A DNA stretch of 64,000 bases from contig JAIXTA010000035.1 in NCBI GenBank assembly GCA_027484405.1, forward strand, positions 1 to 64,000. The letters run 5' to 3'. The stretch comes from Burkholderiales bacterium. Its GTDB lineage: Bacteria > Pseudomonadota > Gammaproteobacteria > Burkholderiales > Burkholderiaceae_C. Under the pieces are notes generated by a model that saw only the letters and a program-made list of their open reading frames with translations, had not been told where the DNA came from and did not search any database. Positions 8,228 to 15,457 of this stretch are shown here, in pieces (the first letter of the stretch is position 1; each line of letters begins with the position of its first letter). Made by a program: the position numbers and the translations under genes.

Positions 8228-9784
8228 ATGAACGCTTTATCAAACATTCGTCTCGGAGTCCGCCTGGGTCTGGGCTTTGGCCTGCTTGTTGTGCTGGCAC
8301 TGGCGTTGGGGCTGTTTGGCATCAGCCGGCTGTCCGCGCTGTCGACCAGCTTCTCCCTTGTGGGTGACGACCGCTTGCCGAAGGTGGTCAAGCTCGCCGA
8401 GATTGTGGATGACGTGAACCTCAGTGCCAGAGAGATGCGCAACGCGCTCATCTTCAAGGATCGCGCCAAGGTAGATGCAGCGCTCACTTCCGCGGATCAG
8501 GCGCAGGCCCGTGTGTCCGAGACACTCGACAGACTGGCACCCAGTATCACCAGTGCCGATGGCAAGAAGCTGCTCGCTGCGGTGACCGAGGCGCGCATCG
8601 CGTACTTGCCCATCCAGCAGCAGTTCATCGAGCGCGTTCGTGCCGACCAGGGCGACGAAGCGGCGAATCTGCTTGAGACCAGCCTGCGTCCTGCCCAGTT
8701 GCGCGTCATCAAGGCGCTGGATGAATTCAAGGACTTCCAGATCAATCTCATCGAGAAGGCCGTCAAGGATGGCGAGGCGGACTACGCACAAGCCAAGTTC
8801 CTGATGCTTGTGCTGGCCTTGGTCATGGCCGGCCTGAGCGCCGTCCTGGCATGGTGGATCACTCGTTCGATCACGGTGCCGATCAATCAGGCGGTCGAGG
8901 TGGCCGAGCGTGTAGCTGCCGGAGATCTCGGCTCGGTCATCAACAGCCAGTCAGGCGACGAAACCGGACGGCTGCTGGCGGCCTTGCGCAGCATGAACGA
9001 GAGCCTGACGCGCATCGTGGGCACCGTCCGGGCAAGCAGTGACACGATTGCCACCGGCAGCACCCAAATCGCCATGGGCAATGCCGATCTCAGCCAGCGC
9101 ACTGAGGAGCAGGCCAGCGCCCTGCAGCAGACAGCAGCCACAATGGACGAGCTTGGGGCCACAGTTCGCCAGAACGCCGACAACGCGCTGCAGGCCAACC
9201 AGCTCGCTCAAACTGCATCGACCGTTGCAGTCAAGGGCGGCGAGGTCGTCGGTCGGGTGGTGGAGACGATGAAGGGCATCAGTGACAGCTCACGCCAGAT
9301 TGCCGACATCATCGGCACCATTGACGGCATAGCCTTCCAGACGAACATTCTGGCGCTGAATGCAGCAGTCGAGGCCGCACGCGCCGGTGAGCAGGGCCGC
9401 GGCTTTGCCGTGGTGGCCACCGAGGTGCGCACCCTGGCGCAGCGCAGCGCCGAGGCCGCGCGCGAGATCAAGAGCCTGATCGGCGCCAGCGTCGAGCGCG
9501 TCGAGCAGGGCGCGGTGCTGGTGGACGAAGCCGGACAGACCATGGGCGAGGTGGTCAGCGCCATCCGGCGCGTGACCGACATCGTCGGCGAGATCAGCGC
9601 GGCGTCCGTGGAGCAGAGCAACGGTGTGGGCCAGGTCGGTCAGGCGGTCAGCCAGATGGATCAGGTCACGCAGCAGAACGCGGCCCTGGTCGAGGAAAGT
9701 GCGTCTGCCGCTGAAAGCCTGCGCACTCAGGCGCAGCAGCTGGTCGATGCCGTGAGCGTGTTCAAGGTCGCCCAAGCCGCCTGA
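8228..9784 (+). CDS. Methyl-accepting chemotaxis protein
   Basis: A 518-residue chemoreceptor. Helix 1 (about residues 10-32) and helix 2 (about 195-215, [20 protein letters not shown]) bracket a periplasmic four-helix-bundle ligand domain. A HAMP domain follows, then a long cytoplasmic signalling coiled coil. The kinase-contact hairpin is the canonical stretch [20 protein letters not shown] with [13 protein letters not shown]. The C-terminus ([10 protein letters not shown]) lacks the CheR/CheB-binding pentapeptide. The ligand is unknown. It is a single-gene unit closed by a terminator. Confidence 0.95.
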   Translation: MNALSNIRLGVRLGLGFGLLVVLALALGLFGISRLSALSTSFSLVGDDRLPKVVKLAEIVDDVNLSAREMRNALIFKDRAKVDAALTSADQAQARVSETLDRLAPSITSADGKKLLAAVTEARIAYLPIQQQFIERVRADQGDEAANLLETSLRPAQLRVIKALDEFKDFQINLIEKAVKDGEADYAQAKFLMLVLALVMAGLSAVLAWWITRSITVPINQAVEVAERVAAGDLGSVINSQSGDETGRLLAALRSMNESLTRIVGTVRASSDTIATGSTQIAMGNADLSQRTEEQASALQQTAATMDELGATVRQNADNALQANQLAQTASTVAVKGGEVVGRVVETMKGISDSSRQIADIIGTIDGIAFQTNILALNAAVEAARAGEQGRGFAVVATEVRTLAQRSAEAAREIKSLIGASVERVEQGAVLVDEAGQTMGEVVSAIRRVTDIVGEISAASVEQSNGVGQVGQAVSQMDQVTQQNAALVEESASAAESLRTQAQQLVDAVSVFKVAQAA

Positions 9785-9805
9785 GCGGCCTGCGCAGGGG
9801 TCGTT

Positions 9806-9838
9806 TTCGGGCCGGTTCAACCGGCCCGAATGCGTTTT
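9806..9838 (+). terminator. Rho-independent terminator after the chemoreceptor gene
   Basis: Perfect 10-bp stem TTCGGGCCGG/CCGGCCCGAA (9806-9815 and 9821-9830) with loop TTCAA, followed by TGCGTTTT. It lies 22 bp after the stop codon. Confidence 0.85.
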
Positions 9839-10160
9839 GCGGGCCGCTCGGTCAAGGTGCAGCAGGCGTTATGCCATCCGCAGGCACGGGTGCACGCATC
9901 TTGCCCAGAAGCCGCATCCCGCCTTAATCGAATAGAAGGAATCAAGGATTCAAGCGCTTCTTCAGGCCAAACTGGCCGAAAAGCCGCGCCAGATAAGCGA
10001 TCAGGCTGTCCGGACGCCGCGTCCGGGTGGTGTCCGGGCGATCCATCCAGACGCCCGGACGTCCGATCCGAACGCCTCGGACGATGTTTTGGCCGCGATT
10101 GCGCAAAGTGCCTCCACCGACGCCGCCAGCCCGGCGGGTCATTTACCCAGGAGCACTTCC
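9839..10160. other. Intergenic region with clustered GTCCGG hairpins
   Basis: No supported gene here. At 10005-10085, GTCCGG/CCGGAC words recur. The best hairpin has arms GTCCGGGCG (10032-10040) and CGCCCGGAC (10052-10060); a weaker pair GTCCGA/TCGGAC follows at about 10061-10082. No T-tract follows, so this is not a classic terminator; it may structure the leader of the outer-membrane protein gene. The ribosome-binding site AGGAGC at 10149-10154 belongs to the next gene. Confidence 0.6.
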
Positions 10161-10763
10161 ATGCAATCCAAGCAACTCACCATCGTCCAATTCGCCGCCA
10201 CCCTCGCCTTCGCCTTTGCAGGTGTTGCAGGCAACGCAAGCGCCAAGGACGCTGACCCCTGGTACGCCGGGGTGGATCTCGGCGCGGGCCGCGTCAACAT
10301 CGACTGCACCGGCACCGTCAGCTGCGACAAGACGGGCACCACCAGCCGCCTGACGATCGGCAAGCGCCTGAACGAGACCTTCAGCCTCGAGGGCAGCTAT
10401 GTCGACTTTCGTGGCGTGAAGGCCTCGGTCAACCAGCCGCCCTTTGGCACCATCAGCGGCAAGTTCAAGAGCACGGGTATCGAAGTGGCCGGTCTGGCGC
10501 ACACGCCGGAAATGAACGGCTTCTCGGGCTACGCCAAGCTGGGTGTGGCTTCGATGAAGACCACCGGCTCGGTGAGCGTGCCCGGTGTGGGCAGCGACAG
10601 CGTGTCTGAGCGCAAGACCACGCCCGTGGTGGGTGTGGGCGTGAACTACAAGCTCAGCCCGCAGCTGGGCCTGACCGCCGGCTACGACTGGCGCCGCCTG
10701 TCGCTGGATGGCGAGAAGGAAGCGGCGCACGGCCTCACCGTGGGCGCGCGCTACAGCTTCTAA
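10161..10763 (+). CDS. Outer-membrane beta-barrel protein (OmpW/opacity-like)
   Basis: A 200-residue exported protein. The signal peptide ends near AGNASA-KDAD. The mature part alternates polar and apolar residues in eight or so predicted strands, for example WYAGVDLGAGRVN, FSLEGSYVDFRG, GFSGYAKLGVASM and LGLTAGYDWRRLSL. It ends with a C-terminal Phe (GARYSF), the classic Bam-recognition end. Two cysteines (DCTGTVSCD) could form a loop disulphide. The strong AGGAG ribosome-binding site suggests abundant expression. The substrate or adhesin role is unknown. Confidence 0.8.
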   Translation: MQSKQLTIVQFAATLAFAFAGVAGNASAKDADPWYAGVDLGAGRVNIDCTGTVSCDKTGTTSRLTIGKRLNETFSLEGSYVDFRGVKASVNQPPFGTISGKFKSTGIEVAGLAHTPEMNGFSGYAKLGVASMKTTGSVSVPGVGSDSVSERKTTPVVGVGVNYKLSPQLGLTAGYDWRRLSLDGEKEAAHGLTVGARYSF

Positions 10764-10777
10764 GGCGGTGAGGCCAG

Positions 10778-10813
10778 GCAGCGGGGGCGGGGCGCCTGCC
10801 CGCCCCCAGCTGC
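10778..10813 (+). terminator. Very stable GC-rich hairpin after the outer-membrane protein gene
   Basis: Arms GGGGGCGGG (10783-10791) and CCCGCCCCC (10799-10807) with a 7-base loop, extended by GCAGC/GCTGC (10778-10782 and 10809-10813) across a one-base bulge. There is no T-tract, so it may act as a 3' stabiliser or assist a factor-dependent stop rather than as an intrinsic terminator. Confidence 0.5.
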
Positions 10814-10884
10814 GCTGCCGTCCATTGCACCAAATCGTCACTTCATTCCACGGCCTGTTTTCCATCTGACCGAAGGAGTCCACC

Positions 10885-11412
10885 ATGTATCCCCAAGTCG
10901 TCCGTCCCGTGCTGGCCCTCGCTGTGGTCGCCAGCGTCCTGTTCACCACCGGCTGCACGAGCATGCCGGCCAACGATCAATACAGCCGCCATGAGCTCAT
11001 GCAACGCCAGACCGAAGAGGCCGGTACCATCCTCGCCTTTCGCCATGTCCGCATTCAGGGCGAGGGCAGCGGCGTGGGCGCCCTGATCGGCGCGTCGGCC
11101 GGTGGCGGCGTGGGCAGCGGCATCGGCAAGGGCCGGGGCGCCAGCATCAACGCCGGGCTGTTCGGCATTGCCGGCGCCATCGTCGGCGGTGTGGTCGAAG
11201 ACCGCCTGAGCCAGACCGACGCCACGGAGATGTCGGTCCGCCTCGAGACGGGCAAGATCATGTCGGTGGTGGTCCCGGGCAAGCTGAACTTTGTCATTGG
11301 CGAGCCGGTGCGCGTACTGAGCGGCCAGGGCTACACGCGCGTGGTGCCGGCCGTGCCCGCGCAGCCGGCAGCGGCCGCCGTGAGCAGCGCGGCGCCCGCC
11401 ACGGCACGCTGA
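10885..11412 (+). CDS. Glycine-zipper outer-membrane lipoprotein (SlyB-like)
   Basis: A 175-residue lipoprotein: signal helix, then lipobox FTTGC with Cys24. The middle is a two-segment glycine zipper, GVGALIGASAGGGVGSGIGKG and INAGLFGIAGAIVGGVVEDR, the hallmark of SlyB/Rick17kDa-type proteins that insert in or brace the outer membrane. A short beta-domain with EMSVRLETGKIMSVVV follows, and the C-terminus is an Ala/Pro-rich tail. AAGGAG precedes the ATG. The closely following lipoprotein gene may be co-transcribed. Confidence 0.82.
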   Translation: MYPQVVRPVLALAVVASVLFTTGCTSMPANDQYSRHELMQRQTEEAGTILAFRHVRIQGEGSGVGALIGASAGGGVGSGIGKGRGASINAGLFGIAGAIVGGVVEDRLSQTDATEMSVRLETGKIMSVVVPGKLNFVIGEPVRVLSGQGYTRVVPAVPAQPAAAAVSSAAPATAR

Positions 11413-11469
11413 ACGCAGACACACTGCCCAAGAGATCCGCACGATCGCAAAACACAGAGGGAGCACAGG

Positions 11470-12219
11470 ATGAGAGGCTGGAACCGCACACGCAGACGCC
11501 GTGCACAGGCGCTGGGCGCCGCCCTGATGGCCACCCTGGCGCTGGGCGCCTGCAGCACGCCGCTGGTCGTCCCCAACGGCAGCGGCATGCAGGCCATCAC
11601 GGTGCCCGAGGAGAACTATGCCGTCTTTGAAGTCGAGATCACCGAGCCCGGCACCTATGCCCTGCAAGTGATCGATCTGGACCCGCAGGCCTCGCAGCGA
11701 CGGGTGGCGCGGGCGGCCAATCTGGCGCGTCTGGCCGGCGGGCTTGAAGGCGGACTGACCGGCAGCACGCGCAGCAGCATCGGTACCGACACCTTTGATG
11801 CCTTTGCCGGCGTGATCTGGTCGGTCTACGGCCGCAAGCCCGCCCAGGCCGCAACAGCGCCCGCCGCACCTGCAGCTTCGCCGGCCGCGCCCGCCGCATC
11901 AGCGGCTGCGGCCACGCCTGCAACGGCATCGGCCGTGCGTCCGGGCAGCGAGCTCGGCACGCGGGTCATGCAGTCGCCCGAGCGGCCCCTGTCCGAAACC
12001 GGCAAGCGTGCACCGGAGCGCGCCCGGCTGGAACCCGGCCGCTATGTGATCCGCGTGGCCACCGGCTACGGCACCGTGCGTACATCCACGGACCGGGTCG
12101 AAGTCGGCCTGCTGCGCGTGGCCGAGGGCAGCAGCCTGCCCTCAGGCGAGCGCATCAGCGCCGTGCCCGTGCAGCGCGCGGGCACCCCCGCCACCCCGGC
12201 GCCCACGCAGTCGCGCTGA
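11470..12219 (+). CDS. Hypothetical lipoprotein
   Basis: A 249-residue protein whose Arg-rich N-terminus (RGWNRTRRRRAQ) leads into a signal helix and lipobox ALGAC. The mature part has a beta-rich segment (YAVFEVEITEPGTYALQVIDL), an Ala/Pro-rich linker at about residues 130-160, and a second beta segment (LEPGRYVIRVATGYGTVRTS). The two segments look like related carbohydrate- or surface-binding folds separated by a flexible hinge. I do not recognise the family. GGGAGC lies upstream of the ATG. Confidence 0.65.
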   Translation: MRGWNRTRRRRAQALGAALMATLALGACSTPLVVPNGSGMQAITVPEENYAVFEVEITEPGTYALQVIDLDPQASQRRVARAANLARLAGGLEGGLTGSTRSSIGTDTFDAFAGVIWSVYGRKPAQAATAPAAPAASPAAPAASAAAATPATASAVRPGSELGTRVMQSPERPLSETGKRAPERARLEPGRYVIRVATGYGTVRTSTDRVEVGLLRVAEGSSLPSGERISAVPVQRAGTPATPAPTQSR

Positions 12220-12237
12220 GTCGCGCGGGTCCACGCC

Positions 12238-13698
12238 ATGGCCGGCATTGCGTTTGCGCAGCACATCCTGACCGCAGGCATTGCGCTCGCGCTGGCCTAC
12301 GCGGTGCTTGTGATCGCGCAGCGCCACAACCGCGCGGCGCACCGCTGGCTGGCGCTGTTCCTGCTGTGCATGGCCTGCATGGGTGCGAGCGAGTCCCTGC
12401 GCATGGGCGCCCGGGCCGATACCGCGCTGCTGCGCTGGCAGGGCTTTCTGGCCTGGAGCGTGGTGGCACTTGCACCGGCGCTGTTCATGTACATCCGCCA
12501 TCTGCTGTCGGCCGCGCCCTGGCCGCGCTGGCAGGTGGCGCTGCACTTCGTGCCGGCCCTTGTCGTCGGCCTGCCCGTGCTGGGGCTGTCGCTGACTCAG
12601 ACCGATCCGGCCTTCTGGCGCGAGCATGCGCAGGTCGGTGCCGACGCGGGTGTGGGCACGGGCGGTGCGATCAGCGCACTGCTCGCCCTGCAGTGGGCGG
12701 CCTATGGGGTGGCGGCCTGGCTGCTGCTGCAGGACTACCGCCGCCGCCTGCTGCAGCAGTACTCCAATGTGGACCAGCGCCGCATGGGCTGGCTGGGTAC
12801 CCTGATCGCCTGCCTGCCGGCGCTGCTGCTGCTCTGGCTGCTCGCGCGCCTGGGCGGGCCCGAGGTGGCGCTGCTGATCGACACCCTGTACGTCCCGGTG
12901 GGTGTGGCGGTACTGGCGACCTTCGCGCTGCGCCAGCCGGCGGTGCTGCTTGAACCCATCGATCCGCATCCGCCTGCCCCGAGTCGCCCTCCGCCTGTTC
13001 CGCCGCATCTGCAGCAGGGACGGGGTGTGATCGCACCCGTCGCGCCACCGGCACCGCCCGCAGCCGGTCGGGGTGCTGCCCGCTCGCCGGACGCAGCGCC
13101 CGCAGACCGCGCGCATGACCCGCCAGCCCGGGCGGATGCCTCGCAACACGCCTCGCGCCCCGGCTTCGGGGCGTCTGTGCAAGCACCGCAGGCTGGTGCG
13201 GAGGCCCCGCCCGAACGCACTGAGCCGGCGGCAGCTCTGCCGGTCGAGCAGGACAGGTCGACCGACGATGCAGAGCACATGATCGCCCCTGCGCCAGAGC
13301 ACGGGGCAGCCCCCGCATTGCCAAGTGCCGAGGACGACGCACGCTGGGCCGCGCTGCAGGTGCGGCTGGACGAACTGCTCGCCATCGAGCGGCCGTATCT
13401 CGACAACGACCTCTCGCTCGCCGCACTGGCGCAGATGCTGCAGACCAGCACCCACCACCTGAGCTACGTGCTCAACCAGCGCCTGGGCGTGAGCTTCTAC
13501 GACCTCATCAACGAGCGTCGCGTGCGCGAGGTGCAGCGCTGCCTGCGTGATCCCGCCTACGCCGGCCAGAGCATTCTGGAGATTGCGCTGGACGCCGGCT
13601 TCTCGTCCAAGGCCACCTTCAACGCGGCCTTCAAGAAGCACGCGGGTACGACACCGAGCGCCTATCGCCAGCAGTTGGCCGGATCGAGCCAGGGATGA
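12238..13698 (+). CDS. Membrane-bound AraC-family transcriptional regulator
   Basis: A 486-residue two-part protein. Residues 1-240 form about seven hydrophobic helices with short loops. A Pro/Ala-rich linker (about 245-360) follows. Residues about 375-480 are an AraC-type double helix-turn-helix: DNDLSLAALAQMLQTSTHHL, then SILEIALDAGFSSKATFNAA and a closing FKKHAGTTPSAYRQQ. Regulators of this build sense a membrane or periplasmic cue and bind DNA while anchored. The gene overlaps the next as ATGA, so its targets may include its own operon. The ligand is unknown. Confidence 0.85.
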   Translation: MAGIAFAQHILTAGIALALAYAVLVIAQRHNRAAHRWLALFLLCMACMGASESLRMGARADTALLRWQGFLAWSVVALAPALFMYIRHLLSAAPWPRWQVALHFVPALVVGLPVLGLSLTQTDPAFWREHAQVGADAGVGTGGAISALLALQWAAYGVAAWLLLQDYRRRLLQQYSNVDQRRMGWLGTLIACLPALLLLWLLARLGGPEVALLIDTLYVPVGVAVLATFALRQPAVLLEPIDPHPPAPSRPPPVPPHLQQGRGVIAPVAPPAPPAAGRGAARSPDAAPADRAHDPPARADASQHASRPGFGASVQAPQAGAEAPPERTEPAAALPVEQDRSTDDAEHMIAPAPEHGAAPALPSAEDDARWAALQVRLDELLAIERPYLDNDLSLAALAQMLQTSTHHLSYVLNQRLGVSFYDLINERRVREVQRCLRDPAYAGQSILEIALDAGFSSKATFNAAFKKHAGTTPSAYRQQLAGSSQG

Positions 13699-14579
13699 GC
13701 CTGTCGACATCCCCTTGTGCGTGTGTGGCCCCGCGGCTTGGGCGATCGATGGGACTGGCCGCACTGACGCTGCTGGCGTGGCTCGGGCTCTCGGCGCCCC
13801 GCGCACAGACGGAAGGCACGGTGCGCAATCGCGAGGCGGTTGAAGTGCGCGCCGATCCGGTCGGCGCGCGCGATGCCCGCACGGTGGGCGACTTGATGCG
13901 GGCGCAGGCCCTGTTCACGCGCTTCCAGAGCCTCGCACCGCAGGCGCAGTTGCGCATCCGGGTTCTGGCACGGCTGGACGCCAACCACGCCGATCGCTTC
14001 CGCATTGCCGTGATGGCCCGGACCGGTCGCATTGACGTTGCCCTCGACGAGCTGTCGCGATTCGAGATTCCGGCCGAGTGGGCAGGTCTTCCGCCCGACA
14101 CCGTGATCCGCAGTTTGCTGCGCGACGGCGCAGTCACCTGGCGCAGTGATGTCCGCACCCCCGGCCTGCCAGCGCACGTACGGCGCCTCGGTGATCTGCG
14201 GCTGCAGTGCAAGCTTGATTGGGGTGTACCGCTCGGCCGGCGCGGCTTCGTGCCGCAGATGTCCCAGTTCGCGAGCGCCGACGCGCTGTGCGGCAGCGCA
14301 AGCACCGGTGCAATGAACAGCCAGTTTGCCGACCGGCCGGTGCTGGCCATTGATCTGGTGCACGGCGACCGGCGCGAGCAGCTGAGCTACTTCTTCATGC
14401 ACGGCGCCGGCGACAACGGGCCCACACGCATGCTCAGCGGCCCGCTGGACTGGCGCGCCAACCTGCGCGACCACATGTATCGCCTGCCGATCGAGGACCG
14501 CAGCTGGCCCGACGACACCTGGGTCGTGTTCACCTACATGGAGCCCGGCGCCATCAAGACGAAGGAGGAGACACCATGA
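13695..14579 (+). CDS. Hypothetical secreted protein
   Basis: A 294-residue protein with an N-terminal hydrophobic segment (MGLAALTLLAWLGLSAP) and likely signal cleavage after PRAQ. The mature part has no family I can name; recognisable pieces are LRIRVLARLDANHADRFRIAVM and YFFMHGAGDNGPTRML. Four cysteines may pair in the periplasm. It is overlapped by ATGA at both ends, upstream by the AraC-type gene and downstream by a lipoprotein gene. A three-gene co-translated unit is therefore clear even though the function is not. Confidence 0.7.
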   Translation: MSLSTSPCACVAPRLGRSMGLAALTLLAWLGLSAPRAQTEGTVRNREAVEVRADPVGARDARTVGDLMRAQALFTRFQSLAPQAQLRIRVLARLDANHADRFRIAVMARTGRIDVALDELSRFEIPAEWAGLPPDTVIRSLLRDGAVTWRSDVRTPGLPAHVRRLGDLRLQCKLDWGVPLGRRGFVPQMSQFASADALCGSASTGAMNSQFADRPVLAIDLVHGDRREQLSYFFMHGAGDNGPTRMLSGPLDWRANLRDHMYRLPIEDRSWPDDTWVVFTYMEPGAIKTKEETP

Positions 14580-15097
14580 AGCACGGTTTCTCCGGCCCGC
14601 GCATGCGGGCATCGCTGGGCATGGCAAGCGTCGCGGCACTGCTGGGGGCCTGCGGCAGCCTGCCTCCGAGCCCGGTTCCAGGGCCGACAGCCGCCTCGGC
14701 GCCCTCCGGCCCCTCGAGCACACCCAGCATCGCCTCCACGCAGGCCGGGGCAGCGCCGGGCGCCGTACCTGCGCCCATCGCTGCGGTCACGGAGGCCGTT
14801 GCACTGGCCGAGGCCCTGCCGATCGGGCAAGCGACCCTGGCGCAGGTACAGGATCGACTGGGACCGGCGCGATCCCGCATTGAATTCGCGCAAGGGCATC
14901 TTGCGCTGCACTACTACCTGCCCTGGGACGGCCGGGGGCTGCGCTCGCTGATGCCCTGGTTGGCGGATTTGGGTCCGGATGAACGCGGCCGCCCTGCCAC
15001 GGAGGTGCTGCTGCTGTTTGACCAGGCGGGCGTGTTGCGCCAGCGCCTGGTGCGGCAATTGCCGGATGGACCTCGTACGACGCGCCCGAACAGCTAG
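14576..15097 (+). CDS. Lipoprotein with BamE-like domain
   Basis: A 173-residue lipoprotein: signal helix, lipobox ALLGAC, then a Pro/Ala/Ser-rich spacer to about residue 75. The C-terminal domain begins IGQATLAQVQDRLGPARSRIEF, resembling the short helix-strand motif of BamE/SmpA-type folds, and continues with LHYYLPWDGRG and EVLLLFDQAGVLRQRLVRQL. It is translationally coupled to the preceding secreted protein. The fold assignment is tentative. An envelope role fits the lipidation. Confidence 0.65.
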   Translation: MKHGFSGPRMRASLGMASVAALLGACGSLPPSPVPGPTAASAPSGPSSTPSIASTQAGAAPGAVPAPIAAVTEAVALAEALPIGQATLAQVQDRLGPARSRIEFAQGHLALHYYLPWDGRGLRSLMPWLADLGPDERGRPATEVLLLFDQAGVLRQRLVRQLPDGPRTTRPNS

Positions 15098-15198
15098 CGA
15101 CGCGATCATCTGCCGACCGTGCTGCCCTGCATCCGCGGTGGCCGACGGCCTTGCCCTGCAGGGCTGACCCGGCTCGGTGCGTTTCGTTGGGCGCGGTC

Positions 15199-15369
15199 TC
15201 AGCGCCGCCTGCGCTTGCGCTTCTTCTCGGCCGGCTCGGACTGCTCCTGCGTCGGCTTCAGGGGCTGTGTCGGCGGAAACGGCGGCGGAAAGCCCACAAA
15301 GGCCAGAAAAACCAGGATCGGCAGGATCAGATAGAACAGCGGGCGTTTCCAGTCCAGGAGCTTGCGCAT
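15199..15369 (-). CDS. Small single-helix membrane protein with basic tail, downstream of opgH
   Basis: A 56-residue frame starting MRKLLDWKRPLFYLILPI: one membrane helix, a Pro-rich stretch (FPPPFPPTQPLKPTQ) and an extremely basic end (EKKRKRRRR). It lies 88 bp after the opgH stop on the same strand. An upstream in-frame start would overlap opgH and add Arg-rich non-membrane sequence, so I prefer the short form. No clear ribosome-binding site is seen, and the call is moderate. The basic tail would face the cytoplasm by the positive-inside rule. Confidence 0.5.
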   Translation of the reverse strand: MRKLLDWKRPLFYLILPILVFLAFVGFPPPFPPTQPLKPTQEQSEPAEKKRKRRRR

Positions 15370-15457
15370 CCGCCGCAGGTGCTTGCATGGGCGCAGCGTT
15401 TCAAGGGTGCGCCGTACTCTGCCGATGAACGGTCGCGTCGGCAGCGCTGAAGGCTGC

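Noticed and set aside
9942-10142. 66-codon minus-strand frame in the gap before the outer-membrane protein gene
   Set aside because: Arg/Gly-rich translation produced by the hairpin repeats, no ribosome-binding site.
10089-10160. Longer N-terminus for the outer-membrane protein
   Set aside because: Would put 24 polar residues ahead of a normal signal peptide; AGGAG directly precedes the ATG at 10161.
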